A stretch of 64,000 bases of DNA from JAILLW01 sp045629045 (GCA_045629045.1 JAZQQM010000027.1:62001-126000), one strand, 5' to 3'; positions 35,003 through 44,031 are shown, counted from the stretch's first letter. The notes: generated from the sequence alone by a model not told the origin. A program made the numbers and translations.

Positions 35003-35401
35003 ATGTCAGTTAAGACCGATACAGAGGTAATAATCGGAGGAAAAGTATTCACATTATCCGGATTTGAATCGGAAGATTATCTTCAGAAAGTTGCCTCATA
35101 CATTAACAACAAAATAGCCGAATATACTAAGGTTGAGTCGTTTAAGCGTCAGTCTACCGATATGCAGAATATTCTTCTTCAACTTAATATTGCAGATGAT
35201 TATTTTAAAGCAAAAAAGCAGATAGAGATTTTAGAAGAAGAAATCGATAATAAAGAAAAAGAACTCTACAATATTAAACATGAGTTAATTGCTTCACAGA
35301 TTAAACTTGAAAATACTGAGAAGTCTATTAAAAATCTTCAGAACGAGGTTAATGAATCGGCTAAGAAAATAGTAAGACTCGAAACAGAACTTAGAACTTG
35401 A
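35003..35401 (+). CDS. zapA: Cell division protein ZapA
   Basis: A 132-residue FtsZ-ring stabiliser. The N-terminal ZapA globular domain (TDTEVIIGGKVFTLSG, then YLQKVASYINNKI) is followed by a long coiled coil from about residue 55 to the end. AGGGAG lies upstream. It is followed by a short hairpin and then the U32 peptidase gene. Confidence 0.88.
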   Translation: MSVKTDTEVIIGGKVFTLSGFESEDYLQKVASYINNKIAEYTKVESFKRQSTDMQNILLQLNIADDYFKAKKQIEILEEEIDNKEKELYNIKHELIASQIKLENTEKSIKNLQNEVNESAKKIVRLETELRT

Positions 35402-35404
35402 TTG

Positions 35405-35430
35405 TTAAGCGTGTGATTTTCACACGCTTA
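35405..35430 (+). terminator. Weak terminator or hairpin after zapA
   Basis: AAGCGTGTG pairs with CACACGCTT across a short A/T loop. The T-rich tail is poor (ATTTAAT), so read-through into the U32 gene is likely. Confidence 0.55.
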
Positions 35431-35443
35431 TTTAATATTTATT

Positions 35444-36736
35444 ATGGGAAAAGTAGAATTATTGGCTCCTGCAGGTTCCTACAAGGCTTTTATCGGGGCA
35501 CTGAATGCCGGTGCAGATGCCTTTTATTTGGCAGGTACAAGGTTCGGAGCAAGAGCATATGCGGACAATTTCAAAGATGACGAATTAATTGACGTAATTA
35601 AAGTTGCGCATTTATTTCAAAAAAGAGTTTATTTAACTGTAAATACACTTGTTAAAGAAAAGGAAAAAGAAGATTTAATACCATTTCTTAAACCGCTGTA
35701 TGAGGCGGGACTTGACGGCGTTATTGTACAGGATGTGGGCGTTATTCGAATAATCCGAAGCAATTTCCCCACATTGCCGATTCATGCAAGTACACAGATG
35801 TCAATAACCGGCGAATACGCAACGGTATTATTACAGTCATACGGAGTCAGCAGAATTGTTCCGGCAAGAGAGTTATCCCTTGCTGAAATTAAGCACATTA
35901 AAGAAACTACCGGTATACAGATTGAAGCGTTTATTCACGGTGCAATGTGTTATTCCTATTCGGGAATGTGTCTTTTTAGCTCAATTCTCGGCGGACGTTC
36001 GGGAAACAGAGGAAGATGTGCCCAGCCCTGCCGACTTGAATACGGAAGACCACATGAATCCAAAGTATATCCTTTGTCCATGAAGGATATGTGTACTATT
36101 TCAATAATCGATGAGATGATTAAGAACGGTGTTGATTCTTTTAAGATCGAAGGCAGAATGAAAAAGCCGGAATATGCTGCCGGAGTGACTTCAATCTATC
36201 GTAAATATATTGATAAATTTTATAACGGGGAATCGACCGAAGTTTCGGATGAAGATATTCGTTTTTTATCAAAACTGTATATAAGAGCCGAAAGGCAGGA
36301 AGGCTATTATCATAAACATAACGGCAAGGATATGATTACAATTACCAAACCCGGATATGTTGGTGCGGATGATGAAATTATTAAGTTTATCGAAGATAAA
36401 TATATAAATGTTAAGCCGACCCTGCCCATATCAATTAATGCTTATGTTGAATTATCCCGACCGTTACGCGTCGAATTAAAATACAATGATATATCGGTTC
36501 AGACAGAAGGCAGCATTGTTATCGAGGCTATAAATGCGCCAATGGATTTGCTTAAAATCCAAAAACAGTTGCTTAAATTGGGAGATACCCACTTTAGTTG
36601 TGAGGATATCAAAATAGTATGTGACAATAATATATTTGTCAGCATAAAAGAACTTAATGAACTTAGGCGGGAAGGTATTAAAAAACTGGAAGAGGAGATA
36701 ATTAAATGGAATATGGAATACATCCTTCGGTATTAA
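35444..36736 (+). CDS. U32 family peptidase, N-terminal half
   Basis: A 430-residue U32 protein. The start is ELLAPAGSYKAFIGALNAGADAFYL, and the family signature EAFIHGAMCYSYSGMC with the Cys-rich GNRGRCAQPCR follows (about residues 165-205). Related enzymes are proteases or RNA-modifying proteins with an Fe-S cluster. A DUF3656-like domain fills residues about 310-430 and ends NELRREGIKKLEE. In many clostridia this chain continues into a C-terminal half, which here is a separate gene starting inside the last 31 nt. The immediate upstream is the zapA hairpin. Confidence 0.85.
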   Translation: MGKVELLAPAGSYKAFIGALNAGADAFYLAGTRFGARAYADNFKDDELIDVIKVAHLFQKRVYLTVNTLVKEKEKEDLIPFLKPLYEAGLDGVIVQDVGVIRIIRSNFPTLPIHASTQMSITGEYATVLLQSYGVSRIVPARELSLAEIKHIKETTGIQIEAFIHGAMCYSYSGMCLFSSILGGRSGNRGRCAQPCRLEYGRPHESKVYPLSMKDMCTISIIDEMIKNGVDSFKIEGRMKKPEYAAGVTSIYRKYIDKFYNGESTEVSDEDIRFLSKLYIRAERQEGYYHKHNGKDMITITKPGYVGADDEIIKFIEDKYINVKPTLPISINAYVELSRPLRVELKYNDISVQTEGSIVIEAINAPMDLLKIQKQLLKLGDTHFSCEDIKIVCDNNIFVSIKELNELRREGIKKLEEEIIKWNMEYILRY

Positions 36737-37539
36737 ATATTGAACAGTTAAAAGCCATTCTGGATTTAAAGGATAAGAATATTTCAAGAATTTACATAGA
36801 CCCGTCAATAGCCATTAATAATTTGGATTATCTGACGACTTATCGTGACAAGAATTTTTATTTATGTTCCCCATATGTATTCAGACAATCGGATGTTACC
36901 GTAATTGAGAACTTATTAAGTAAAGGTATATTCAAAGGAATACTGGCAAGAAACCTTGAAACCTTTTCGTATTTAAATGTCAATTATGATAAATATAAAG
37001 ATATGGATTTGGTTCTTGATTGTAATATGTACATTCTTAATATGGATGCACTTATGTTTTATCAGGAAAATTCCCAAATTAAATTAAGTGAGTACTACAC
37101 TTCTTTTGAATTGAATTCAAAGGAACAGGAACAGTTACAGCACAGTATGTTTGAAAAAGGATACAAAGATATACTGCATTCTTCCGTGGTATATGGAAGA
37201 ATCCCTATGATGGTATCTGCTAACTGTATTAATAAAACGCTGTCCAACTGTATTAAAAATTCGGGATTCAGTATGCTTGAGGACAGGTATAATAAAGGAT
37301 TTCCCATATATTCAAATTGTGAATTCTGTTATAATGTGATTTATAACTGCGTCCCCCTTTCGCTACATAATTATGTTAAAAAATTATTGCTAAAGGGCAA
37401 TTTGCGACTTGATTTTACGAATGAAAATATTAACGAAACAAAAGATATCGTTAAGTACTTTTTGTCTTTAAAAAATACGGAATCAAACCCGATCTACAGT
37501 GAATATACGACAGGTCACTATAAGCGTGGAATAGAATAA
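36706..37539 (+). CDS. Separate C-terminal half of a U32-type protein
   Basis: A 277-residue protein resembling the part after DUF3656 in long clostridial U32 peptidases. It has a short barrel-like repeat (YGIHPSVLNIEQL, then Cys-containing SNCEFCYNVIYNCVPLSL near residues 204-221). It has its own GAGGAG site 8 nt before the ATG, and a TAA directly precedes the ATG in its frame, so it is translated independently of the first half. It is coupled by the 31-nt overlap. ftsW-like follows with the stop adjacent to the next ATG. Confidence 0.75.
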   Translation: MEYGIHPSVLNIEQLKAILDLKDKNISRIYIDPSIAINNLDYLTTYRDKNFYLCSPYVFRQSDVTVIENLLSKGIFKGILARNLETFSYLNVNYDKYKDMDLVLDCNMYILNMDALMFYQENSQIKLSEYYTSFELNSKEQEQLQHSMFEKGYKDILHSSVVYGRIPMMVSANCINKTLSNCIKNSGFSMLEDRYNKGFPIYSNCEFCYNVIYNCVPLSLHNYVKKLLLKGNLRLDFTNENINETKDIVKYFLSLKNTESNPIYSEYTTGHYKRGIE

Positions 37540-39096
37540 ATGAGTTTAGAAACATATATAAGTGAATTTTCAAAATACATCATAGCTATAGTTATGGTGT
37601 TATATACTGTTGAATGTTTTGCGGTATTTTTTCGTAAAACTGAAGAAAGCCGCAAAGGAGTGTACGCAAGGCAAAATATTCTAATGTTTGCCTTTCATTT
37701 TAGTTCATTTATGGTTATCTGCTTTGAAACAGGTAATGTAACATATCTGATTTTTTATGCTTTGCAGCAAATTGTTCTTTATGCAGCGGTTATGTTATAT
37801 AAAGGGCTGTATCCCAGAACAAACCGACTTATTATTAATAATATGTGTATGCTTCTTAGTATAAGTTTTGTATTCTTAACAAGACTTGATTATTCAAAAG
37901 CTGTTAAACAGTTTATTATAGGAAGCATATCTTTGGTTATTGCGCTGTTGATTCCCTTCTTTATCCACAATTTGAATGTGATTAAAAATTTGAAATGGGT
38001 TTATGCCATTACCGGAGTCCTTTTGTTATCAATAGTATTGGTTTTGGGCTCGACAACATACGGTTCTAAAATATCTTACTCAATAGGTGGAGTTTCATTC
38101 CAACCGGCCGAATTTGTTAAAATCTTATTTGTATTTTTTGTTGCATCGGCCTTGTATCAGTCTGCTACATTTGCGGAAATAGTATATTCGGCTGTTATAG
38201 CAGCACTTCATGTATGTATTCAGGTCCTTAACAGAGATTTGGGCTCGGCACTTATATTCTTTGTAATTTATATATTTATGATATATATTGCGTCAAAAAA
38301 GATAATATATCTGGCACTTGGAACTGTGGCAGGTGCCGCCGCATGTGTATTTGCATATTATATGTTTACTCATGTTCAGGTACGTGTTCAGGCCTTTAAA
38401 GATCCATGGTCTGTTATTGATTCTACAGGTTACCAGATAACACAATCTCTATTTGCCATAAGTTCCGGCGGATATTTCGGACTTGGCCTTTATAAGGGAA
38501 CTCCCGATTCAATTCCTTTTGTTGAAGCCGATTTTATTTTTTCCGCAATATCAGAGGAAATGGGAATTGTATTTGCAACATGTTTAATATTAATATGTGT
38601 AAGCAATTTTATTATGATAATGAATATGTCGGCAAGATTAAGAGATAAGTTTTATCAGCTTATTGCATTCGGATTAGGCATTTCATATATATTCCAGGTA
38701 TTTTTGACCATAGGCGGAGGTACTAAATTTATACCTTTGACAGGTGTAACTTTGCCTTTTGTTTCATACGGTGGTTCTTCAATGCTGACATGTGTAATGA
38801 TGTTTGCTATTATCGAAGGCCTTTATATGATTCGAGAAGATGAAGTTCTTGAAGAGGAAAGAATAGCATTGGAACAAAGACGAAGAGAAATGATGGAAAT
38901 GGACAGAAGACGGCGCAAAAAAGCAAAAATGCGTGCCAGAAGAAGACGCGAAGAACAACTTCGAAGAATGGAACTTCAAAATGACAGGTTAGCTTATGAG
39001 GATAATGAAGAGCAAACAGGCTATGAAGAATATGAGAGTTATAATGAAGAACAGATAAGCTTTGAAGAATACGAGAATTATGATGAGCAACAATAA
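37540..39096 (+). CDS. FtsW/RodA/SpoVE family glycan polymerase
   Basis: A 518-residue SEDS protein with about ten membrane segments that polymerises peptidoglycan glycan strands. Typical motifs are SIGGVSFQPAEFVKI, RDLGSALIFF and TGVTLPFVSYGGSS. The chain continues after the last membrane segment into a ~90-residue cytoplasmic tail, first Arg/Lys-rich and then rich in Glu and Tyr with repeated EEYE motifs. A class B PBP gene overlaps the end, the usual partner arrangement. Whether it serves division, elongation or sporulation cannot be told. Confidence 0.93.
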   Translation: MSLETYISEFSKYIIAIVMVLYTVECFAVFFRKTEESRKGVYARQNILMFAFHFSSFMVICFETGNVTYLIFYALQQIVLYAAVMLYKGLYPRTNRLIINNMCMLLSISFVFLTRLDYSKAVKQFIIGSISLVIALLIPFFIHNLNVIKNLKWVYAITGVLLLSIVLVLGSTTYGSKISYSIGGVSFQPAEFVKILFVFFVASALYQSATFAEIVYSAVIAALHVCIQVLNRDLGSALIFFVIYIFMIYIASKKIIYLALGTVAGAAACVFAYYMFTHVQVRVQAFKDPWSVIDSTGYQITQSLFAISSGGYFGLGLYKGTPDSIPFVEADFIFSAISEEMGIVFATCLILICVSNFIMIMNMSARLRDKFYQLIAFGLGISYIFQVFLTIGGGTKFIPLTGVTLPFVSYGGSSMLTCVMMFAIIEGLYMIREDEVLEEERIALEQRRREMMEMDRRRRKKAKMRARRRREEQLRRMELQNDRLAYEDNEEQTGYEEYESYNEEQISFEEYENYDEQQ

Positions 39097-40567
39097 GAAA
39101 GAAAAGAAAAACAATAAAGTTAATATACAGATTATAATTGTTACCTGGTTTTTTGTGGCTTTGTTTGTTGCAATGAGTGTTTATATTGTTAAATATTCAA
39201 TTGAAAACAAGCAGGAACTTATTTCAAACAGTTATAACGGACGTCAAAAAATTCTGGCTGCACAAAATATACGCGGCTCTATTTTGGATCGAAACGGAAA
39301 TGTTTTGGCTTCGTCATCCGTTAATGCCGCAGGAACCGAAGTAAGAGAATATGCTTACGGGAATTTGTTTGCTCATGCGGTAGGATATGCGGTAAACGGT
39401 AAAATGGGAGTCGAAGAATCGGCCAATTATTATTTGATCAATTCAAATGCACCTATTTCCGTTAAAGCAAAATGCGATGCAAACGGAGTAAAGTATCCCG
39501 GAGATGATGTATATACAACATTGGATATGAATTTACAGAAAGTTGCATATGATGCATTGGGCGTGTATAAAGGGGCAATAATCTGTACGGAACCGTCAAC
39601 CGGCAAAATACTTGCAATGGTATCAAAACCTGATTTTAATCCTGCCACGGTAGCAGAAAACTGGAATGATTATATAAACGATAAGGATTCGGGAGTGCTG
39701 GTAAATCGTGTAACTCAGGGACTATACCCTCCGGGATCAACGTTTAAGATAATAGACTCAATTGAATATATTAGGGAAAATCCGTCAACATACAGTAAAT
39801 ACAGATATACCTGTACCGGTTCCATCAAAAACGGAGAAGATAAAATTCAATGTTACCACGGAAGTGTTCATAATTCAGTTGACTTTATGAAATCATTTGC
39901 CAAGTCATGTAATACTTCTTTTGCCAATATGGGATTATCATTTGACAGAAATGAATTCGGAAAAACGTTAAACGATTTATTGTTTAACAATCAGCTTCCC
40001 ACATCGCTTACAACCTCCGTAAGTAAACTGGTAGTAAATGAGTTTACTACAGACTCTGAAATGATGCAGATATCTATTGGACAGGGAAATGCCAATATTA
40101 CGCCGATTCAGCTTAATATGATTACCTGTGCGATTGCAAATGAGGGCGTTCTTGTAGAGCCATATATTATTTCAAAGGTTGTTAACAGCGAAGGAAGCAG
40201 CGTAAAGAACTTTAAAAGTACAACCTATGGTTCACTTCTTACGGAAGAAGAAGCCGCAATAATATTTAATATGATGGAAAACGTTGTTGATGAAGGTACG
40301 GGAACCAAGCTTAAAGGACTTAAGTATTATGCGGGAGGTAAAACCGGTTCGGCAGAATACGGAACCATTAAAGGAGAATCACATGCATGGTTTACGGGAT
40401 TTGCCGGAATGGAAGATAAAGATAACCCCGAAAACAGCACGCCGGATATATGTGTTACTATAATTGTTGAAGGTGCAGGGGCAGGCGGTGAATACGCAGT
40501 TCCTATAGCGAAACGACTGTTTGATGCATATTACGGAATTACTTATGAAGACGAAATAGAAAATTAA
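39083..40567 (+). CDS. Penicillin-binding protein, class B transpeptidase
   Basis: A 494-residue peptidoglycan transpeptidase with a single N-terminal membrane anchor (about residues 16-36). The early motif RGSILDRNGNVLA is followed by the catalytic triad of motifs: STFK at 219-222 (Ser219 nucleophile), SCN at 275-277 and KTG at 420-422. It lacks the long N-terminal pedestal and PASTA domains and resembles the short PbpA type that pairs with RodA/FtsW. ATG 39083 is chosen over 39080 for spacing from GAG; the gene overlaps the SEDS gene by 14 nt. Confidence 0.92.
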   Translation: MSNNKKEKKNNKVNIQIIIVTWFFVALFVAMSVYIVKYSIENKQELISNSYNGRQKILAAQNIRGSILDRNGNVLASSSVNAAGTEVREYAYGNLFAHAVGYAVNGKMGVEESANYYLINSNAPISVKAKCDANGVKYPGDDVYTTLDMNLQKVAYDALGVYKGAIICTEPSTGKILAMVSKPDFNPATVAENWNDYINDKDSGVLVNRVTQGLYPPGSTFKIIDSIEYIRENPSTYSKYRYTCTGSIKNGEDKIQCYHGSVHNSVDFMKSFAKSCNTSFANMGLSFDRNEFGKTLNDLLFNNQLPTSLTTSVSKLVVNEFTTDSEMMQISIGQGNANITPIQLNMITCAIANEGVLVEPYIISKVVNSEGSSVKNFKSTTYGSLLTEEEAAIIFNMMENVVDEGTGTKLKGLKYYAGGKTGSAEYGTIKGESHAWFTGFAGMEDKDNPENSTPDICVTIIVEGAGAGGEYAVPIAKRLFDAYYGITYEDEIEN

Positions 40568-40592
40568 AAGCTTGGGCAAGAGCCCAAGCTTT
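40567..40592. terminator. Bidirectional terminator between PBP and HD-GYP genes
   Basis: AAAGCTTGGGC pairs with GCCCAAGCTTT across an AAGA loop, an 11-bp perfect stem. It overlaps the stop codons of both convergent genes. The T-tail is short on either side. Confidence 0.75.
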
Positions 40593-41646
40593 AATAAATT
40601 GCCAAAATTTGTAAATCTTTTCTGGTAGTCAAATCTATAAAAGTTGAATTATCGTCTCTAAGAAGAGGCCTTGAAATTTGAACCTGATTTACCATTATTA
40701 CTTCAGCTTTAACATCATTGCTAAGTAATACTTTCAGTCCGACCATATGATTGGCAAGTCTGAACATAATCGGTGTGAGAATCTCCATATCATACTTAAT
40801 TTCATCGTTTTCAAATATTTCGATTACCTGGAAAGGATGTTTTGAGGTCCTGTATGTTCTGGCAGATGTCATAGCCTCATAAGAATCTATAATAGCTATG
40901 ATTCTGGCATACTTATTTATCTGCATATCATGGAGCTTACTCGGATAACCGCTGCCGTCGTATCTTTCGTGGTGTGAAAGGGTAGCTTTTAATATGTTTT
41001 CATCAATGTCCAAATCCTGAATCAACTGGAAACCTAATATGGTATGTGTTTTAATCTGAGCAAATTCTATGGGAGTAAGTTTACTGGGTTTCCAAATTAA
41101 ATCATAAGGAAGCTTTAACTTACCGATATCATAGAAGAAAGCACATTTAATAAGAATATCAATTTCTTCAGGTTTAAGACAAAGCCAGTTTCCGAAAATA
41201 CCTGCTATTAATGCAGAGTTAAGGCAGTGAGCATGTGTCATATCATCTTCTGAAGGTAACATGTTATATAAGAAATCCAGTATTCTTTCCTGTTTGGGAA
41301 CTACGGAAACTATATCATTATATATTTTCATTAGCTCATCAATAGGGATAGGAATATCATTTTCGATGAAATCCATCATGATTTTTTTGTATTCCGGCAT
41401 TGCTTTATTATAAGCAGCTTCGAAATCCTTAAAATCATTGGAAAGTCTGATTTTTTCAAAATATGTAACAGCATAATCGATATCTTCCATAACGGTTACC
41501 ACCATTATGTTATGGATATTGAGTTTTTGAATTGTATAATCTGTTACTTTTGTGCCGGCTTTAACTAAGACATCCCCTGATGATGAAAGGACATCCTTGG
41601 CAATTTCCATTCCGTTTGTTAAGGCCATTCTGGCAATATCTTTCAT
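40591..41646 (-). CDS. HD-GYP-like protein with altered HD motif
   Basis: A 351-residue protein related to HD-GYP c-di-GMP phosphodiesterases. The start at 41646 has GAGG upstream on the minus strand and the first in-frame methionine after a promoter; the ORF extends 22 codons further without support. Residues about 125-290 carry the family pattern: HAHCLN (138-143), H201, HHERYDGSGYP (225-235) and a late DSYEAMTSARTYR. The metal-binding HD pair reads YD (172-173), so activity is doubtful. A C-terminal ~80-residue domain of unknown role follows. Confidence 0.85.
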   Translation of the reverse strand: MKDIARMALTNGMEIAKDVLSSSGDVLVKAGTKVTDYTIQKLNIHNIMVVTVMEDIDYAVTYFEKIRLSNDFKDFEAAYNKAMPEYKKIMMDFIENDIPIPIDELMKIYNDIVSVVPKQERILDFLYNMLPSEDDMTHAHCLNSALIAGIFGNWLCLKPEEIDILIKCAFFYDIGKLKLPYDLIWKPSKLTPIEFAQIKTHTILGFQLIQDLDIDENILKATLSHHERYDGSGYPSKLHDMQINKYARIIAIIDSYEAMTSARTYRTSKHPFQVIEIFENDEIKYDMEILTPIMFRLANHMVGLKVLLSNDVKAEVIMVNQVQISRPLLRDDNSTFIDLTTRKDLQILAIY

Positions 41647-41684
41647 ATGAAAAACAACCTCATTTTTAATTTCACCTAATTTAT

Positions 41685-41712
41685 AGTATAATTTATTTAA
41701 TTTCAAAGTCAA
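41685..41712 (-). promoter_or_regulatory. Promoter for the HD-GYP-like gene
   Basis: Read on the minus strand, TTGACT, a 16-nt spacer and TATACT lie about 40 nt before the chosen start. Confidence 0.55.
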
Positions 41713-41721
41713 TATTTTACT

Positions 41722-41749
41722 TTGGATTTTGCACTAGATGTGGTATGAT
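41722..41749 (+). promoter_or_regulatory. Promoter for the 41769 operon
   Basis: TTGGAT, a 16-nt spacer and TATGAT with a TGG extension lie 20 nt before the start. It is divergent to the HD-GYP promoter. Confidence 0.55.
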
Positions 41750-41768
41750 AATTCTCAAGGAGCCCAAA

Positions 41769-42098
41769 ATGAAGTACTACAGATATTTATATATTTCTCC
41801 GGGAATCAAAAATCCGGAAAAAGTAAAGTTACAGCTTAAACTTCATAAGGGTATCTTGGGAAAATACATTATATCTTTGTCAACAGATAATAATCAGCTA
41901 GAGATTATGGCTGCATATTATCTTAAGTTAAGATATTATCGTAAGCATCCTCCGATTGTAGTGGGAATAGCAGAATCCTATGATGAAGCTCTTGAGCTGG
42001 TGCTTAAAATGCAGGAGGAAGCAATTACCAAAAACAATAATCCCAATATTAAAGAATATTTAATTAAACGTGCTAAGACAAGGGACTTTACTAAGTAA
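41769..42098 (+). CDS. Uncharacterised basic protein, 109 residues
   Basis: I do not recognise a family. It is a Lys/Tyr-rich soluble protein (MKYYRYLYISPGI, later LKLRYYRKHPPIVVGIAE) with no membrane segment or cysteine. AAGGAG lies upstream of the ATG at 41769. It heads an apparent operon with DUF2953, gerW and the coiled-coil/J-like gene, and ends 2 nt before the DUF2953 gene. A role in envelope or spore biology would follow only from this context. Confidence 0.75.
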   Translation: MKYYRYLYISPGIKNPEKVKLQLKLHKGILGKYIISLSTDNNQLEIMAAYYLKLRYYRKHPPIVVGIAESYDEALELVLKMQEEAITKNNNPNIKEYLIKRAKTRDFTK

Positions 42099-42100
42099 TT

Positions 42101-43060
42101 ATGGCAGCAATAATTTTGTATGTTTTAAAAATAATCGGTATAGTGCTTTTGTCATTACTCGGACTTGTAATTTTAACATTATTATTGGTTTTGTTTGTTC
42201 CCATAAGATATAACATCAGTGCATTTAAGAATGAAAATGATACAGACAACTATGAAATAAAAGCTAAAGTTTCGTTTTTGTTGCATATTATAAACGGAAG
42301 ATTTTTATTTCCGTCGGATGAAAAATTAAGAATTCGGCTGTTTTGGTTTAAATTATTTCCAAAAAAAAATAAACCGGACAAAATAAAGTCGGTTAAAAAT
42401 AAAAAGAATAATAAAGCAAAAGATTTTTCGAGTTCTGTTTCCGAGGGTCAGGATGATGAAACGGAAGAAGATTTATCGGATGAAGATGCACCGACAATAG
42501 AAGAACTCGAAAAAGCAGCCATGGAACACAAGTTTAATGATAATGCGGAGACTGTCAGAAAGATAGCGCATACCATAAACGAAGAGGCTGTTGATGATAA
42601 TCCTACGATTCGCAAATTTATAGATTCGATAATTGATTTTGCGAAGAATATTAAGGATAAGATAATCGGTATTGTTAATAAGATTAGCGAAATTATAAAT
42701 AATATCGAATATTACCTGGATTTAATTAATTCCGATTTGTTCAAAAAATCATACACTTTGTGCAAAAAGGAAATAATTAAATTATTAAAATCCATAAGGC
42801 CCCGTAAAATTAAAGGTCTTATTAATTTCGGAGATGAAAATTGCGAAACGGTAGGAAAGGTTTTTGGATTTTATTCGATAATATATCCTTATGTAGGCAA
42901 AAACCTTGTTCTCATACCTGATTTTGAAAATAAGATTTTTACTGCCGATATATATCTTAAAGGTAAAATAACTTTATTCACGGTTTTTGTTGTTGCAATA
43001 AAGATATACTTTAATAAAGATATTAAACGTACACTTAAGTTATTTAAGAAGGAGAAATAA
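42101..43060 (+). CDS. DUF2953 domain-containing membrane protein
   Basis: A 319-residue protein with an N-terminal membrane segment (about residues 8-32) followed by VPIRYN, the typical DUF2953 opening. The middle is Lys/Glu-rich and probably disordered (about residues 92-150), and the family's C-terminal part has a second hydrophobic stretch near the end. In Firmicutes this gene usually precedes gerW (ytfJ), as it does here with no gap. A link to sporulation is inferred from that context. Confidence 0.85.
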   Translation: MAAIILYVLKIIGIVLLSLLGLVILTLLLVLFVPIRYNISAFKNENDTDNYEIKAKVSFLLHIINGRFLFPSDEKLRIRLFWFKLFPKKNKPDKIKSVKNKKNNKAKDFSSSVSEGQDDETEEDLSDEDAPTIEELEKAAMEHKFNDNAETVRKIAHTINEEAVDDNPTIRKFIDSIIDFAKNIKDKIIGIVNKISEIINNIEYYLDLINSDLFKKSYTLCKKEIIKLLKSIRPRKIKGLINFGDENCETVGKVFGFYSIIYPYVGKNLVLIPDFENKIFTADIYLKGKITLFTVFVVAIKIYFNKDIKRTLKLFKKEK

Positions 43061-43447
43061 ATGGCTGATAATAATTTTGGCAATATTGTTGATTCTCTTA
43101 TGAAAGGAATGAATAGTGTTATTTCTACCAAAACTGTTGTGGGAGAACCGACAGTCATTGGAGATACCATTATAGTACCTTTGGTTGATGTAAGCTTCGG
43201 CTGCGCATCGGGTGCCAATATTAATGATAAAAAGAATGGAGCTGCAGGTGGATTTTGGGGGAAAGAATCACCAAATGCCGTACTTGTAATCAAGAACGGT
43301 CAGACCAAGCTTGTTAATATAAAGAATCAGGATACGTTAACAAAGATTATCGATCTTGTTCCGGAGCTTGTTGATAAGTTTACAACTCCAAAGGAACAAA
43401 TGATGGATGATGAAGTTTCAAAGGATATTGCATTTCCGGAAGAATAA
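43061..43447 (+). CDS. gerW: GerW (YtfJ) family sporulation-associated protein
   Basis: A 128-residue protein with the family pattern: VVGEPTVIGDTIIVPLVDV, then FGCASGANIN and a Gly-rich GAAGGFWGK loop. In Bacillus the homologue is needed for spore germination. Its presence is compatible with a spore-forming ancestry but does not prove that this organism sporulates. It starts directly after the DUF2953 stop with AGGAG upstream. Confidence 0.92.
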   Translation: MADNNFGNIVDSLMKGMNSVISTKTVVGEPTVIGDTIIVPLVDVSFGCASGANINDKKNGAAGGFWGKESPNAVLVIKNGQTKLVNIKNQDTLTKIIDLVPELVDKFTTPKEQMMDDEVSKDIAFPEE

Positions 43448-43455
43448 GGTTCCTT

Positions 43456-44031
43456 ATGGCTACTTATGAAGTAAACGAAGAATCTCAGGAATTTGAAAGA
43501 GTGCTTGTTGAAGGTTCTCTTGATGAACTTAACGAATTAAAGGCATTTTTATTCAAAGAGAATATTCGTATCGAAATGGAAAAGAAAGAACTTTCCGACC
43601 TCAGAAATAAAATTTTTGAGGATAGGGAAAAGTTGCGCCAAGAATCCGATGATATTAATCGGCAGATTGTGACCCAAAGAAGTCGATTGAAACAGGATGA
43701 ATTGTTTTTTGAAAAGAAAATGGACATTCTTCGAAATGGGTTTGAATCACTGGAAGCCGATAAGAAAGCTTTGGACAAAGCAAGAAAACAATTTGAATCC
43801 GATAAGTTAACTGTGGGAAATTCAGTTAAAAAAATCAAAAACGAAGAAGTGGCAATATTCTTATTCCAAGGTGTTAATTCATATTTATCCTTAAAGAAAA
43901 GATATAAGGATTTACTTAAGATTTTTCATCCGGATAATATGGCGGGAGACCATGATATGGTACTTACCATAAATCAAATTTACGAAGAGCTTAAAAAGAA
44001 TTACGAAAATTCAGGTTCAAAGATAATATAA
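43456..44031 (+). CDS. Coiled-coil protein with C-terminal J-like domain
   Basis: A 191-residue protein of unknown function. Residues about 20-130 are a continuous charged coiled coil. Residues about 145-185 resemble helices II and III of a J domain with an HPD motif in KIFHPDNMAG, although the domain is short and lacks the usual N-terminal helix I sequence. An interaction with DnaK is therefore possible but unproven. It is the last gene of the DUF2953-gerW run and is closed by a strong terminator. Confidence 0.75.
   Translation: MATYEVNEESQEFERVLVEGSLDELNELKAFLFKENIRIEMEKKELSDLRNKIFEDREKLRQESDDINRQIVTQRSRLKQDELFFEKKMDILRNGFESLEADKKALDKARKQFESDKLTVGNSVKKIKNEEVAIFLFQGVNSYLSLKKRYKDLLKIFHPDNMAGDHDMVLTINQIYEELKKNYENSGSKII

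Noticed and set aside
36680..36690. A-rich slippery-looking run (six A then C) near the end of the first U32 gene, as a possible programmed -1 frameshift
   Set aside because: The -1 frame has TAA at 36679 and again at 36703, right before the ATG of the second gene. The two genes cannot be joined by a shift here, and the second has its own ribosome site.
39062..39082. A TTG start for the PBP 21 nt upstream of the chosen ATG
   Set aside because: No ribosome site precedes it and the added residues are not part of the family. ATG 39083 or 39080 is better placed.
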